From Balneola sp. (lineage in GTDB: Bacteria; Bacteroidota; Rhodothermia; Balneolales; Balneolaceae): DNA of 64,000 bases. The number at the start of each line of letters is the position of its first letter. Positions within the stretch are counted from its first letter, which is position 1. Made by a program: the position numbers and the translations under genes. Where the stretch lies: NCBI GenBank assembly GCA_017643645.1, contig JAEPNB010000001.1, forward strand, positions 350,551 to 414,550, given 5' to 3'. This document shows, piece after piece, positions 51,944-63,348 of this stretch. The notes beneath the pieces are model-generated. The model was not told where the DNA came from. It saw nothing but the letters and a program-made list of their open reading frames with translations, and did not search any database.

Positions 51944-52533
51944 AAACGGAGTGAGATATCAAACGTATCGAAATAAAGACTTTGATACAATTTTCTAAGT
52001 CCTGTCCTGAAAGTTTCTACCTGATAATCCGTAATTCTTTTTTCGCTTGGCTTCATAAACTTGATCGGGTCTTCAGGAAAAACGATTGAGGCCATATTAG
52101 CTACAGTTTTTTTAGTTTCAGACGATACAATTTCACCATTAATTATAATATCTGCTTTCATCTTCATCACATAAACAGGACCCGGTTTTAAAAAATTAAA
52201 AGTAAACCTTCCTCTTTTTACTGTGATCTCTTTTATATCAAAAATAATATCTGAAGATTCTGTACTCTCAGCCGGCTCTAAACCACCCGTTTGGTTTTTA
52301 TATCCTGTTATGACCTGACCTAAAATTCGTTTTCCAATCTCATCAGGTAAATTGAGTTTCAGAATACTTTCCTGAGCATCATCAGCAAACCACTTTGATG
52401 GATCTCCTAGACCAACTTCAGATGCATTCAAAAATACCGTTCGGGTGTTCTTATCCTTAGAAACTATCGATACAGATGAAGAACAGCCGGCGATAACAAA
52501 TAAACAGAAGCCTGCCAAAAATAACTTGTTCAT
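51940..52533 (-). CDS. Predicted lipoprotein, unknown function
   Basis: The 197-residue product has a lipoprotein signal peptide: LAGFCLFVIAGCSSS with the lipidated Cys at 16. A soluble domain follows, with alternating strands (e.g. DIIFDIKEITVKRGRFTFNF) and a C-terminal helix (FRTGLRKLYQSLYFDTF). I do not recognise the family. It overlaps both neighbours by 4 nt, so it belongs to a tight four-gene leftward run with a membrane protein and the phosphatase. Probably periplasmic face or outer membrane. Confidence 0.68.
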   Translation of the reverse strand: MNKLFLAGFCLFVIAGCSSSVSIVSKDKNTRTVFLNASEVGLGDPSKWFADDAQESILKLNLPDEIGKRILGQVITGYKNQTGGLEPAESTESSDIIFDIKEITVKRGRFTFNFLKPGPVYVMKMKADIIINGEIVSSETKKTVANMASIVFPEDPIKFMKPSEKRITDYQVETFRTGLRKLYQSLYFDTFDISLRL

Positions 52534-53177
52534 TTGTTCTTCTTTCTGGTTTTATGATAATTTACTGTTTCAAAGAGTGAATCCTGCATGTTTTGAATAT
52601 TTCCGGAGTAAAGTCCTTCTTTGATTCCATATCTCACCAACAACATATTCAGTATTCTGTCCTGACGAGCAGCTTTTTGTGCACTTCTTTTTGATGATAT
52701 CCAAGTGAGCAACATTTTTAACAACCCAACTTTAAAAAGAAAGAACAACCCAAGTCCAACCCACATTGAAGTTTGATTCCCCTGCATCGATAAATAGATC
52801 AATGAAGCAGCAGTAGCAACATATAAGAAACCATCAAAATGAAATAACCTCGCCACTGCATTCAAAATAGGAGTCACAAATGCGCTAGTGTTATAATACC
52901 AAAACAGGAAAAAAAGAAACGCGATTCCCGCAGATATAAAAGCATCGGCACCAAGTAAAACGAGAACCAGATAAAGAATGAGGGATATTCCATTACAACT
53001 CCCGACCCAGTGATCTGCGTTTTTTATGATTTTTTCGATTTCATATTTTTTCAACAAACCTGGAATATATTGCTGAATTGCTTCACTGGTTGTATGATAC
53101 CAGTTCCCGTTTGATGTAGTGATCCCGTCAGGGAGTTCCACCATATTCCATTCAAATTTAGATGCCTTTCTACTCAT
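52530..53177 (-). CDS. Four-helix integral membrane protein, unknown function
   Basis: A 215-residue protein. A cytoplasmic N-terminal part (~1-55, containing TSNGNWYHTTSEAIQQY) is followed by about four hydrophobic helices (~60-80, ~82-100, ~113-128, ~133-155). A basic C-terminal region with SSKRSAQKAARQDRIL comes last. No family recognised. It overlaps the lipoprotein by 4 nt and follows comF by 31 nt. Confidence 0.65.
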   Translation of the reverse strand: MSRKASKFEWNMVELPDGITTSNGNWYHTTSEAIQQYIPGLLKKYEIEKIIKNADHWVGSCNGISLILYLVLVLLGADAFISAGIAFLFFLFWYYNTSAFVTPILNAVARLFHFDGFLYVATAASLIYLSMQGNQTSMWVGLGLFFLFKVGLLKMLLTWISSKRSAQKAARQDRILNMLLVRYGIKEGLYSGNIQNMQDSLFETVNYHKTRKKNK

Positions 53178-53208
53178 TATTCAAATATAGCCTAAACAAT
53201 TACCGAAT

Positions 53209-53907
53209 TCATGCCTGAGCTACAGTTACTATAAAAATTTTACCTACATCTGCATTCTCTAACTCACTGACCAACTCAAAAGCCGTTGCTCCGGTTGTAA
53301 ATACGTCATCAATAATTATTATATTTTTTCCTACGACTTCCTCTTTTTGTGCAACACTGAAAGCTTTTGCAATATTTTCTCTTCTCTTGTTCAGCGTAAA
53401 TCTGGTTTGTGTCTTTGTGTTCTTAATACGCTCTACCACTCCTTTCTTCAGAATATCATACTCCATCTTTCCTGAAAAACCCTTGGCTATAAAAAAAGCC
53501 TGATTAAAACCTCTAAGTTTTCTTTTCTTTCGATGTAGGGGTACCGGCAAAATTTTTGTCTCCTCAACATTGAATGAATTCAATATTTGCTCTTTTTTTA
53601 TAGTATTTCCTAATATCGAGCCGAGATCTTCTCCTACTCCCGTTAACCGATGATACTTCAACTTGTGTAAAAGATCCTGCAGATAGCCTCCTTTATCAAA
53701 TTGCCATAAAGCAAAACGTCCCGTAACGGATTCAGGTAAGTTTATTTTATCTGCTCTACTGCTAACTGCGCGCTCAAATCTATTTTGTGAACAGTCATTG
53801 CACAAAAAATTCTGATTTTTAGATAACGAAAAACCACAAATAGCGCATACTTTTGGAAACATTAGTTCCGAAATCGAACTTCTGATATAGTTAATTACCT
53901 GTGCCAA
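53209..53907 (-). CDS. comF: ComF-family phosphoribosyltransferase-like protein
   Basis: A 232-residue ComF/GntX-type protein. A four-Cys zinc finger sits at ~17-39 (CAICGFSLSKNQNFLCNDC) and the PRPP-binding motif IIIIDDVFTTGATAFEL at ~193-209. The family-specific ILPVPLHRKKRKLRGFNQA is at ~118-136. In naturally competent bacteria ComF supports DNA uptake or processing, but many carriers are not known to be competent. It is first in a leftward run, divergent from the RodZ-like gene. Confidence 0.9.
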   Translation of the reverse strand: MAQVINYIRSSISELMFPKVCAICGFSLSKNQNFLCNDCSQNRFERAVSSRADKINLPESVTGRFALWQFDKGGYLQDLLHKLKYHRLTGVGEDLGSILGNTIKKEQILNSFNVEETKILPVPLHRKKRKLRGFNQAFFIAKGFSGKMEYDILKKGVVERIKNTKTQTRFTLNKRRENIAKAFSVAQKEEVVGKNIIIIDDVFTTGATAFELVSELENADVGKIFIVTVAQA

Positions 53908-54006
53908 TAAATTTCATTTTAATTAACAAATATTGCTTTTGCAGTCTACTTTAATTACTTAGTTTGCTTCAACAATTACAAAAGGAATTAATTAAGCCGT
54001 TTAACT

Positions 54007-55098
54007 ATGTCTTTGGGTAGTGATCTTGAAACCATACGGAAGGAAAAAAATCTCGGTCTCGAAGATATTTTTGAGATAACGAAGATTCCGGTACATACCT
54101 TAAATTCTATAGAAAAGGATACTCTTTTTAAGAGTTCAAGCGAAAGTAAAACCTATTTGCGCAGCTTTGTTCGTTCTTATGCTAAGGCTTTGAAGATCTC
54201 TGATGCTCATATACTTACAGCATTGGAAGCAACTGAAAATGACACCTACGATCATGACTTGATCAAGCTCATCAATCCCGAAACTTTATCAGAGGCTTAT
54301 AGTCTTAAGAAAGACAAAGTGGAAGTAGACAATGAAACAAGCATTGATCCGGAAGAGCTCACCGCCGATACATATCAGGAAGAAATTGACTCCAGCGATG
54401 AAAAAATAATAAAAGAAGAGCCAAAAACTTCACGGCCTACAGTTGAAACTGTTAACTGGGCAGATATGAGCAAGAAAGTATATGCTTCCCCTACAAATTC
54501 TAAAATCGGGTTACTATTAATTATAATTCTGATACTTGGTACTCTTGGTACTTTAGGATATTTCTACGGTGGAGACCTTATAAGTATGTTTTCTTCAGAA
54601 GAAGTATCGGAGCCACCAACCAGTTCACAAGATCCGGCTACATCAAATCAGGATGTGCTTGCAATTCCAGGCGACTCAACAACTGTAAGTGATAATTCTC
54701 AAAACAACAACCCACTAAATACTCCCGAAAACCTTGTCCTTCCAGAAACCTTGACAGTGGTTCTCTATGCTGCATATGATAAATTGGAACCTGTTCGTGT
54801 AACCAGTGATTTTAATAATCGAACTAATCCTTTTTGGATGGACCAGGGTGAAGCGTATTATTTTGATTTTACAGACAGCCTTAGGGTCAGAGGTCAGTAC
54901 TCCCGTTTTTTACTGATGTATAATGGAAATGTGATCAACAATCCACGCCAAAATCACTTTGACCCGGCTTTTGATTCAATTGTTTTGACGAGAGAAATTT
55001 TAAGTGCTCCTGAGTATCAGCAAAACTCAACAGACAACTTCCCTCCAAACCTTGGGGTAGCCGCTCCGGATAGCATCGTCTATAGAATCCAATTTTAG
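54007..55098 (+). CDS. RodZ-like HTH membrane protein
   Basis: A 363-residue bitopic protein. The N-terminal HTH domain of RodZ type is LGSDLETIRKEKNLGLEDIF...LRSFVRSYAKALKI (~3-65). An acidic linker (~85-145) and one TM helix (~162-183, LLLIIILILGTLGTLGYFYG) follow. A Pro/Ser/Asn-rich stretch leads to a C-terminal DUF4115-like beta domain (~245-330). RodZ links MreB to the cell envelope. No mre genes are in view, so the role in shape is family inference. ligA starts 6 nt later. Confidence 0.8.
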   Translation: MSLGSDLETIRKEKNLGLEDIFEITKIPVHTLNSIEKDTLFKSSSESKTYLRSFVRSYAKALKISDAHILTALEATENDTYDHDLIKLINPETLSEAYSLKKDKVEVDNETSIDPEELTADTYQEEIDSSDEKIIKEEPKTSRPTVETVNWADMSKKVYASPTNSKIGLLLIIILILGTLGTLGYFYGGDLISMFSSEEVSEPPTSSQDPATSNQDVLAIPGDSTTVSDNSQNNNPLNTPENLVLPETLTVVLYAAYDKLEPVRVTSDFNNRTNPFWMDQGEAYYFDFTDSLRVRGQYSRFLLMYNGNVINNPRQNHFDPAFDSIVLTREILSAPEYQQNSTDNFPPNLGVAAPDSIVYRIQF

Positions 55099-57099
<2,001 letters not shown>

Positions 57100-57105
57100 G
57101 AATGC

Positions 57106-57152
57106 ATGAATTAGGAATAAAACCTGTAAATGCTTTTTATTCCTAATTTCAT
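57106..57152 (+). terminator. Long AT-rich hairpin after ligA
   Basis: ATGAATTAGGAATAAAA (57106-57122) faces TTTTATTCCTAATTTCAT (57135-57152), giving a near-perfect stem. A third ATTCCTAATTC copy follows at about 57160. It may end ligA transcription, but it is AT-rich and lacks a clean T-tract, so it could equally be a repeat. Confidence 0.45.
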
Positions 57153-57210
57153 ATTTACATATTCCTAATTCTGTGATTTATTATCTTCAGAAAAAACAAA
57201 CCTCCTTCCA

Positions 57211-58425
57211 ATGGAACTCAATCCACTTGATACTGAACAGATTGGTTTAAAAACGCTCGAAAAACACCTCATTCGATCCAAAAGTGAGGTTTCACTTCGA
57301 ATCGGGCTTCCTAAAGAAATGTCTATTGATGAACATAGAGTTTCGCTTACACCAGGTGGAGTATCCATACTAAGGGGAAACGGTCATGAAGTTTTCATTG
57401 AAAAAGGAGCCGGAGAAGAAGCTAATTTTTCTGATCGCGATTATGCCGATGCCGGAGCAGAGATCGCTTATACTGCTCAGGATGTCTTTAAAAAATCTGA
57501 ATTGATCCTTAAAGTCGCTCCTCTTTCCGATGAAGAACTGGAATATCTGGATCAGGATCAGTCTATTATTTCTGCTTTGCATATTGGTACTCAAAGAGAA
57601 AATTACTTTGAGGAGCTACTCAAAAAATCTGTAATCGGAATAGCGTATGAATTTATATGTGACAGCGACAAAGAATTTCCGATTGTCAGAATGATGCACG
57701 AGATCACAGGATCTCTCGCTGTCCAAAAAGCTGCGCATTATTTGGAAAATCAGAGTCTGGGACAAGGAATTATGCTGGGAGGTATTTCAGGAGTTCCTCC
57801 GGCTACGGTTGTAATTCTTGGTGCGGGAATCACTGGTGAATATGCTGCACGTACCGCTTTAGGATACGGAGCTCAGGTTTTTGTTATGGATACCAACCTG
57901 AATGCACTCCGACGCCTCGAAAATGCTCTGGACAGAAGAATAATCACTGCTGTAGCAAATGAACAGTATTTAAGTTCTGCATTAAAATTCGCTGATGTAA
58001 TTATTGGCGCAGCAATGGCTGAAGGAGATCGCTCTCCGTGCTGGGTTACAGAAGACATGGTGATGGGAATGAAACCCGGAAGTGTGATCGTGGATACCGT
58101 TATTGATCAAGGCGGATGTATTGCAACAAGTCGTGCAACTACGCATTCAAACCCAATTTATAAAGCTTTTGATGTAACTCATTACTGCGTTCCCAATATG
58201 CCTTCTGATGTTGCCCGAACTGCTACTTATGCGCTTAATAATGTGTTAGTGCCCTACATTTTAGCTATCGGCGATGCCGGCGGCGTGAAAGAATGTCTTT
58301 GGGATAATACTGCTTTAAGAAGTGGAACCTATTCATACAAAAAACATCTTACCAAAAAATCTTTAGCTAAAATGTTTGACATGGATTACCGTGAAATTGA
58401 AATGCTGATTGCTTCTAAAATATAA
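57211..58425 (+). CDS. ald: Alanine dehydrogenase
   Basis: NAD-dependent enzyme that interconverts alanine with pyruvate and ammonia. The 404 residues hold RIGLPKEMSIDEHRVSLTPGG with the substrate-binding Arg and Lys near ~30-50, the catalytic-His region ALHIGTQ, EITGSLAVQKAAHYLE, and the Rossmann motif VVILGAGITGEYAARTA (~205-221). VIVDTVIDQGGCIATSR follows. The first ~28 residues are an extension compared with the typical ~370-residue enzyme, common in Bacteroidota homologs. An inverted repeat element lies right after it. Confidence 0.93.
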   Translation: MELNPLDTEQIGLKTLEKHLIRSKSEVSLRIGLPKEMSIDEHRVSLTPGGVSILRGNGHEVFIEKGAGEEANFSDRDYADAGAEIAYTAQDVFKKSELILKVAPLSDEELEYLDQDQSIISALHIGTQRENYFEELLKKSVIGIAYEFICDSDKEFPIVRMMHEITGSLAVQKAAHYLENQSLGQGIMLGGISGVPPATVVILGAGITGEYAARTALGYGAQVFVMDTNLNALRRLENALDRRIITAVANEQYLSSALKFADVIIGAAMAEGDRSPCWVTEDMVMGMKPGSVIVDTVIDQGGCIATSRATTHSNPIYKAFDVTHYCVPNMPSDVARTATYALNNVLVPYILAIGDAGGVKECLWDNTALRSGTYSYKKHLTKKSLAKMFDMDYREIEMLIASKI

Positions 58426-58430
58426 TTCTA

Positions 58431-58517
58431 TGTCATTTCGAAGGAGCTCGCCGACTGAGAAATCTAAGGATTCTCTTTAGGTTGATTCATAGATATCTCG
58501 CTCCGCTCGATATGACA
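58431..58517. repeat. Inverted-repeat intergenic element, GTCATTTCGA type
   Basis: TGTCATTTCGA (58431-58441) is mirrored by TCGATATGACA (58507-58517) with one mismatch. Inside, GGAGCTCGCC and TCGCTCCGC are partly complementary, and GAGAAATCTAAGGATTC is shared in type with the copy at 30942-31050. Non-coding; it lies between ald and the next gene. Confidence 0.75.
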
Positions 58518-58557
58518 AAACTCACTCAAAACTAATCACTAATAACTCTTAACTGAT

Positions 58558-58923
58558 TTGTCCGAACTCTCCGAATCCAATTATAAACGTATCGTCATCA
58601 TCAACTGGCTGCTGAGTGTGCCAATGATGGTTCTTTTTGCCTGGCCGTATTATTATGCTGCAAAGCTGGTTGGTATGGATGAAAGCTTTAGATACATCGG
58701 AGCATTTATGTTCGCTCTACCTTTTATGATTACCATTCTGCACGGACATGTAACCATGGCTCTGGGCTCAGCTCACCGCCAACATTATTACGACTGGCTA
58801 CACAAACATTCCTTCACGTACGGACTATTCTTCTTTCCTGTTCTGGTTTCCACCCGATTCAGAATGATCTTGCTGGTAATCAGTCTGGCTTTTTTACCGG
58901 TTGGGTATTTGTTGGGGTTATGA
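58558..58923 (+). CDS. Small integral membrane protein, unknown function
   Basis: The 121-residue product is read from a TTG at 58558. Four hydrophobic segments lie at ~12-33, ~42-62, ~83-98 and ~101-119, with charged loops such as GSAHRQHYYDWLHKHSF. The frame is open and well used but I do not recognise the family. The start is uncertain because the upstream side is repeat sequence and no ribosome-binding site is evident. It is directly followed by a lipoprotein gene. Confidence 0.6.
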   Translation: MSELSESNYKRIVIINWLLSVPMMVLFAWPYYYAAKLVGMDESFRYIGAFMFALPFMITILHGHVTMALGSAHRQHYYDWLHKHSFTYGLFFFPVLVSTRFRMILLVISLAFLPVGYLLGL

Positions 58924-58924
58924 T

Positions 58925-59950
58925 ATGAAAGCTTACCTTCTCATTTTCATGACATCAATCTCTGTGCTTAACTGTACTATTGTTGATAGAGAAATAAAAC
59001 TTAGTGATGATGATGTCATAGTAACTGAAAGATATTTTTCATCTGATAGCTCTAAAGTAATTTATACATATCATCTAGATATTGGTGCTTTAGGTTTTTC
59101 TCGTTCTTGGAATGCTTTACTGAATGTTTCTGATACTCTGGGAGTTTTGAATAAAACTTTGATACCAGATTTACCAGATCCAATCAATTCAAAATATTAC
59201 CCAATTGGGTGGGTCGACAAGAATATTTTTCTTCTAGAAGTTAAGCCTCGTCCGTTTATTAAAGAAAATATTCCAATTGATACTACTTCTTTTAATTTAG
59301 ATGGCATAGAATTCAAAGTTCAAGTTGAGAAGTTAAATACACTACCACACATTGAGCATTATGCGTTGTCGCCAAACGGAAAGAAATTGTTGGTGGCATA
59401 TAGATATTCCGGTGTTTCTAAACTTGAAATTTCTGTAATTGAACGTAATGCTACACTCCCTAAATTTGGAAATATTTATACTAACTATGAATATTTTGAA
59501 AACCCAATACTATATGGTAAATGGACAACGAACAATTCAATTCAACTTGATCTGAATGTCAATTCCTATACACTTGACTTTTTTAGGTTAAATAAAAATC
59601 TAAATGGCATTGATGTAGAAATAAATAAGATTGACTATCAACGAAAATATTCGAGTATTTTAGGCGGTTGGTATAACAAAAACCTATTTCCAGCTCAAGA
59701 TTCATCAAAAAATTTTGGAAATACTTCAGAAATTAAAGGGATTATCTCACCAGGATATGCAATGGGGGATACTTATTATACGGGATTAATAAATCAGTCT
59801 TATCAATATGAGCATGACGGTAAAATCCTTAAATCATATTTCAGAGTACACAAAGATTCTACTACTTTGAAAATTGGAGATGAAATCTTGTTAGAAGTTG
59901 ATATAAACCAACCTATAATTCATAGAGTACTTGGAAAAGTCTCTAGATAA
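58925..59950 (+). CDS. Predicted lipoprotein, unknown function
   Basis: I place the start at the ATG at 58925 (MKAYLLIFMTSISVLNC), giving 341 residues with a lipobox-like SVLNC and Cys17. An 8-codon longer frame has no signal. The mature protein is rich in beta strands, Asn, Tyr and Ile (e.g. IYTNYEYFENPILYGKWTTN), with no motif I recognise. The gene is visibly more AT-rich than its neighbours, which may mean recent acquisition. It follows the small membrane gene by 1 nt. Confidence 0.65.
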   Translation: MKAYLLIFMTSISVLNCTIVDREIKLSDDDVIVTERYFSSDSSKVIYTYHLDIGALGFSRSWNALLNVSDTLGVLNKTLIPDLPDPINSKYYPIGWVDKNIFLLEVKPRPFIKENIPIDTTSFNLDGIEFKVQVEKLNTLPHIEHYALSPNGKKLLVAYRYSGVSKLEISVIERNATLPKFGNIYTNYEYFENPILYGKWTTNNSIQLDLNVNSYTLDFFRLNKNLNGIDVEINKIDYQRKYSSILGGWYNKNLFPAQDSSKNFGNTSEIKGIISPGYAMGDTYYTGLINQSYQYEHDGKILKSYFRVHKDSTTLKIGDEILLEVDINQPIIHRVLGKVSR

Positions 59951-60037
59951 TGACCTAGTACTGTCACATTCAACCTCCTGAATCGCATTTACTTCCATCA
60001 TATCTACTAACACGATTACATCTTACAAAGAACATAA

Positions 60038-60064
60038 ACAAGCAGGGACTGCAACCCCGCTTGT
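60038..60064 (-). terminator. Possible terminator hairpin at the end of acs
   Basis: ACAAGCAGGG (60038-60047) pairs with CCCCGCTTGT (60055-60064) with one A-C mismatch and a 7-nt loop. It lies 24 bp past the acs stop. The following minus-strand sequence is only moderately T-rich. Confidence 0.5.
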
Positions 60065-60087
60065 CTACAAAACCTCTATCTATGTAC

Positions 60088-61986
60088 CTAGATCGCCTTC
60101 CCTTCCTTAATCTCTTCCACTACACTTGGATCAAGTAAAGTTGAAGTATCTCCTAAATTGTCCATATCCTTGGAAGCAATTTTTCGGAGAATACGTCGCA
60201 TGATCTTTCCCGAACGTGTTTTTGGTAATCCCGAAACGATCTGAATTTGATCAGGTTTGGCAATTGGTCCAATGATCTTAACAACGAGATCCAATAACTC
60301 TTTTTTGAATGTATCAGTGTCTTTTATTTCTTCATCACAGATCATAAATGCATATACGCCTTGACCTTTAATATCATGCGGATATCCAACAACTGCCGTT
60401 TCTACCACTTTTTCGTGCTCATCTAATGCATTTTCAATTTCAGCAGTTCCCAAACGGTGACCTGAAACATTCAGCACATCATCCACACGACCGGTAATTC
60501 TATAATAACCGTCTTCATCTCTGCGACAACCATCGCCGGTAAAATAATAACCTTTGTAGGTGCTCAGATATGTTTGTTTATACCGCTCGTGATCTCCATA
60601 AACAGTTCTCGCAATAGATGGCCACGGATGTTTGATGCAAAGGTTTCCTTGCACATCATTTCCTTCAATTTCATTACCGTCCTCATCCATCAACACCGGA
60701 AAAACTCCAGGTAGAGGAAGCGTTGCAAAACCCGGCTTTGTAGGCGTAATTCCTCCCAATGGCGAGATCATAATTCCACCTGTTTCCGTCTGCCACCATG
60801 TATCCACAATTGAGCAATTTCCATTTCCAATATGCTCATCATACCAATGCCATGCTTCTTCGTTGATCGGTTCCCCAACAGAACCGAGGATCTTGAGCGA
60901 ACTCAGGTCATATTTTTTAACAAAATCCAGATCGTAACTCATGAGTGCTCGAATGGCTGTTGGCGCAGTATAAAAATGAGTCACTTTATATTTCTCAACC
61001 ACTTCCCAAAATCGTCCCGCATCCGGATAAGTTGGCGTTCCTTCAAAGATAATTCCGGTTGTTCCTGTAAAAAGCGGACCGTAAATAATATAACTGTGTC
61101 CCGTAATCCAGCCCGCATCCGCAGTACACCAATACACATCATCGGCTCCCACTTGAAATACATTTCGGAATGAATAACTGGTGTACACCATATATCCACC
61201 ACAAGTATGAACAACTCCTTTTGGCTTTCCTGTAGAACCTGATGTGTACAAAATGAATAACGGATCTTCAGCATCCATCTCCACGGCTTCATGCTTTTTG
61301 GAAGCATTTCTGATCAAATTATGCCACCATTCGTCACGACCTTCTACCCAATCAATATCACGGTTGGTACGCTGACACACGATTACGCTTTCTATTGAAG
61401 GGCTGGTTTTCAGCGCTTCATCAGAAATATCTTTAAGCGGAACATGCTTATCTCCTCTTCTCAATCCGTCATTTGTGATCAGCATTTTTGCATCACAATC
61501 GTTAATCCGATCACTTAGAGACTGAGCAGAAAATCCTGCAAATACAATGGAATGAACCGCTCCAATTCGGGCACAAGCCAGAGCAGCGATTACTAACTCC
61601 GGAGTCATCGCCATATAAATACAAACTCTGTCCCCTTTTTTTACACCTTTACTTTCCAACACATTACTAAATCGGCAAACGTCTTCGTGCAGTTGTTTAA
61701 ACGTAATAGTTCTTCGAAAAGAATCAGGGTGGTTGGGCTCGAAAATGAAAGCCGTTTTATTTCCTATGGTGTTCAAATGCCGGTCTAGTGCATTTTCTGT
61801 AATATTAAGTTTTCCGCCTTCAAACCATTTTATGTCTGCTGTTTCGAATCCACCCGATTGAACCTTATCCCATCGCTTTCTCCAATAAAAAGTTCCGGCT
61901 TCGTGTTCCCAAAAAGCTAACCGATCCTTTTCGCTTTCTTGAAAGGTTTCTTTGTACTCATCGAACGATTTAATATTCAGCCACAT
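60088..61986 (-). CDS. acs: Acetyl-CoA synthetase
   Basis: AMP-forming acetate activation to acetyl-CoA (632 residues). Landmarks are VCIYMAMTPELVIAALACAR, the P-loop LYTSGSTGKPKGVVHTCGG (~257-275), WWQTETGGIMISP, YFTGDGCRRDEDGYY and the C-terminal PKTRSGKIMRRILR (~590). The Lys in that last motif is the acetylation-regulated catalytic Lys. Convergent with the preceding lipoprotein; a possible hairpin terminator lies between them. Confidence 0.96.
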   Translation of the reverse strand: MWLNIKSFDEYKETFQESEKDRLAFWEHEAGTFYWRKRWDKVQSGGFETADIKWFEGGKLNITENALDRHLNTIGNKTAFIFEPNHPDSFRRTITFKQLHEDVCRFSNVLESKGVKKGDRVCIYMAMTPELVIAALACARIGAVHSIVFAGFSAQSLSDRINDCDAKMLITNDGLRRGDKHVPLKDISDEALKTSPSIESVIVCQRTNRDIDWVEGRDEWWHNLIRNASKKHEAVEMDAEDPLFILYTSGSTGKPKGVVHTCGGYMVYTSYSFRNVFQVGADDVYWCTADAGWITGHSYIIYGPLFTGTTGIIFEGTPTYPDAGRFWEVVEKYKVTHFYTAPTAIRALMSYDLDFVKKYDLSSLKILGSVGEPINEEAWHWYDEHIGNGNCSIVDTWWQTETGGIMISPLGGITPTKPGFATLPLPGVFPVLMDEDGNEIEGNDVQGNLCIKHPWPSIARTVYGDHERYKQTYLSTYKGYYFTGDGCRRDEDGYYRITGRVDDVLNVSGHRLGTAEIENALDEHEKVVETAVVGYPHDIKGQGVYAFMICDEEIKDTDTFKKELLDLVVKIIGPIAKPDQIQIVSGLPKTRSGKIMRRILRKIASKDMDNLGDTSTLLDPSVVEEIKEGKAI

Positions 61987-62320
61987 TCTATACGTTATTT
62001 AGTTTTATTATTTAGGCTTTGATGTTGACGTTTTTTCCGCGGATAATCAAGTCAAAAGATTGTAAAATTGAGTCCGAGTTCTTACTCCTGATTTCAAAAT
62101 ACCTTACGATTTATCTCTTTTTTTAAATTATTTCTCTAATAAAAAGAAAGAAAACCACCCAATTTTACCTTAAGTAAGATCACATCTAAAATTTGTTACA
62201 AAAAAATTACTTCGTATCGATTTTCTTCGTAGTGACTTTTTTGTGCTCTGTTAAGAATATGTTACACTCTCAAAACCAACTATTTTACACTAAATCTGCT
62301 CCCAAAAATCTATTTCTACA
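61987..62320. other. Gene-free AT-rich region upstream of acs and the pseudogene
   Basis: About 330 bp with no supportable gene. It contains several poly-A/T tracts and presumably the leftward acs promoter. I see no clear inverted repeat or recognised regulatory motif. Confidence 0.5.
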
Positions 62321-62796
62321 CAAAAATCCGGTGTGATTATGCTTGGAAGCTGGGCGGCTTTAAATATTTTTTCAGGTTCAATTGGGTATTATAGTTCCGA
62401 CAACAGCTCCAGATATTTTCATCAAATGAATGCAGCATGAAATTTGGCTAATCTCGGGATTACCGGGTTTGGCTACGGCAACGATTCAAAGATGGCCCCG
62501 GATCTTAGCTACAAAACTGCGCTTGATAGAATACAACATTTCGAGAATCTGTTACTTGTAAATTCAGGATTAGATCTGCTTTATATCTGAAGTGGTTCCT
62601 GGCTTTGGAATAAGTGAATTTAAAAAAAATAATGACTACCTAATCGGTTATGGTAAATCTGTCGTCCTTAAAGAAAGTTTTCCATGGCTGTTTGATATCA
62701 GCCTGTATTTGATACAAAGTAAGCATACCAAAGAACTAGGTAAACAATCATGCCAATTAACATTCACCGGTAATGGCCTTCTGATTATTCGTTAGA
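62321..62796 (+). pseudogene. Decayed DUF6992-like membrane protein gene
   Basis: Reading from about the ATG at 62339 gives LGSWAALNIFSGSIGYY, RYFHQMNAA, NLANLGITGFGYGND, ENLLLVNSGLDLLYI and, after a frame change, YLIGYGKSVVLKESFPWLFD. From memory this order matches small Bacteroidota membrane proteins of the DUF6992 type. In-frame TGA codons stand at 62438-62440 (where the family has Trp), 62588-62590 and 62615-62617, and the last third is in another frame (62592-62795). No intact N-terminus is visible. Its end overlaps the convergent sigma-factor gene by about 10 bp. Confidence 0.72.
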
Positions 62797-63348
62797 CTTC
62801 CTCTTATAACAATGGTGCAATCTGCTTAAGATCCTGTGCTTTTTTGTGCGGACGTTAGAGCTAGACATATCAAATTCTTCGCTGGCTTCTTCAGTAGTTG
62901 TGTCAGGTTTATCTATAAAGTGTTCAATGAACTCCCTTGATTTTTCCTGCAGTTCTTCGAGGCATCTTTTTAAGATTTCCTGTCGCTCTTTATCAATCAG
63001 TCGTTGATATTGCTGTTCAGGTACAAATTGCTCATTAAGGGCTTCTTCTTCATACTTAAATCTATGCTTCTTCTTAATATACCTGAGATATTCGTGACGG
63101 CATGATTTTATTAAATAACTGAAAAAGTATTTCGGCTCTTTGATTTTATCTTTACGGACTTGTTCAAATACATCCACAAATGCCTGTTGTACGCATTCTC
63201 CAGCATCATTAGCGTCCGCACTCATCGTTACAACAAGATAGTCTTCTAATCTGCCAATTACTTCTGAAACAAGTTCATTGGCTTTAGAATCATCCCCGCT
63301 TTGTAGAGCCTCAACCAGCTCTGAATAATCAACTCTAGCTTTTGTCAA
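62785..63348 (-). CDS. ECF-type RNA polymerase sigma factor
   Basis: A 187-residue sigma-70-family factor. The region-2 part is ECVQQAFVDVFEQVRKDKIK...YFFSYLIKSCRHEYLRYIKKKHR (~50-100). The region-4 HTH is FIEHFIDKPDTTTEEASEEFDMSSSNVRTKKHRILSRL (~140-178, broken here only by length). No anti-sigma gene is visible next to it. The tandem small-peptide genes ~340 bp away on the opposite strand are the nearest candidates for regulation. That link is inference. Confidence 0.87.
   Translation of the reverse strand: MTKARVDYSELVEALQSGDDSKANELVSEVIGRLEDYLVVTMSADANDAGECVQQAFVDVFEQVRKDKIKEPKYFFSYLIKSCRHEYLRYIKKKHRFKYEEEALNEQFVPEQQYQRLIDKERQEILKRCLEELQEKSREFIEHFIDKPDTTTEEASEEFDMSSSNVRTKKHRILSRLHHCYKRKSNE

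Noticed and set aside
62438..62617. TGA read as Trp or selenocysteine in the DUF6992-like gene
   Set aside because: TGA is a normal stop elsewhere in the window (cusA ends in TGA), no SECIS-like context was evident, and a frameshift is also present, so decay is the simpler reading.
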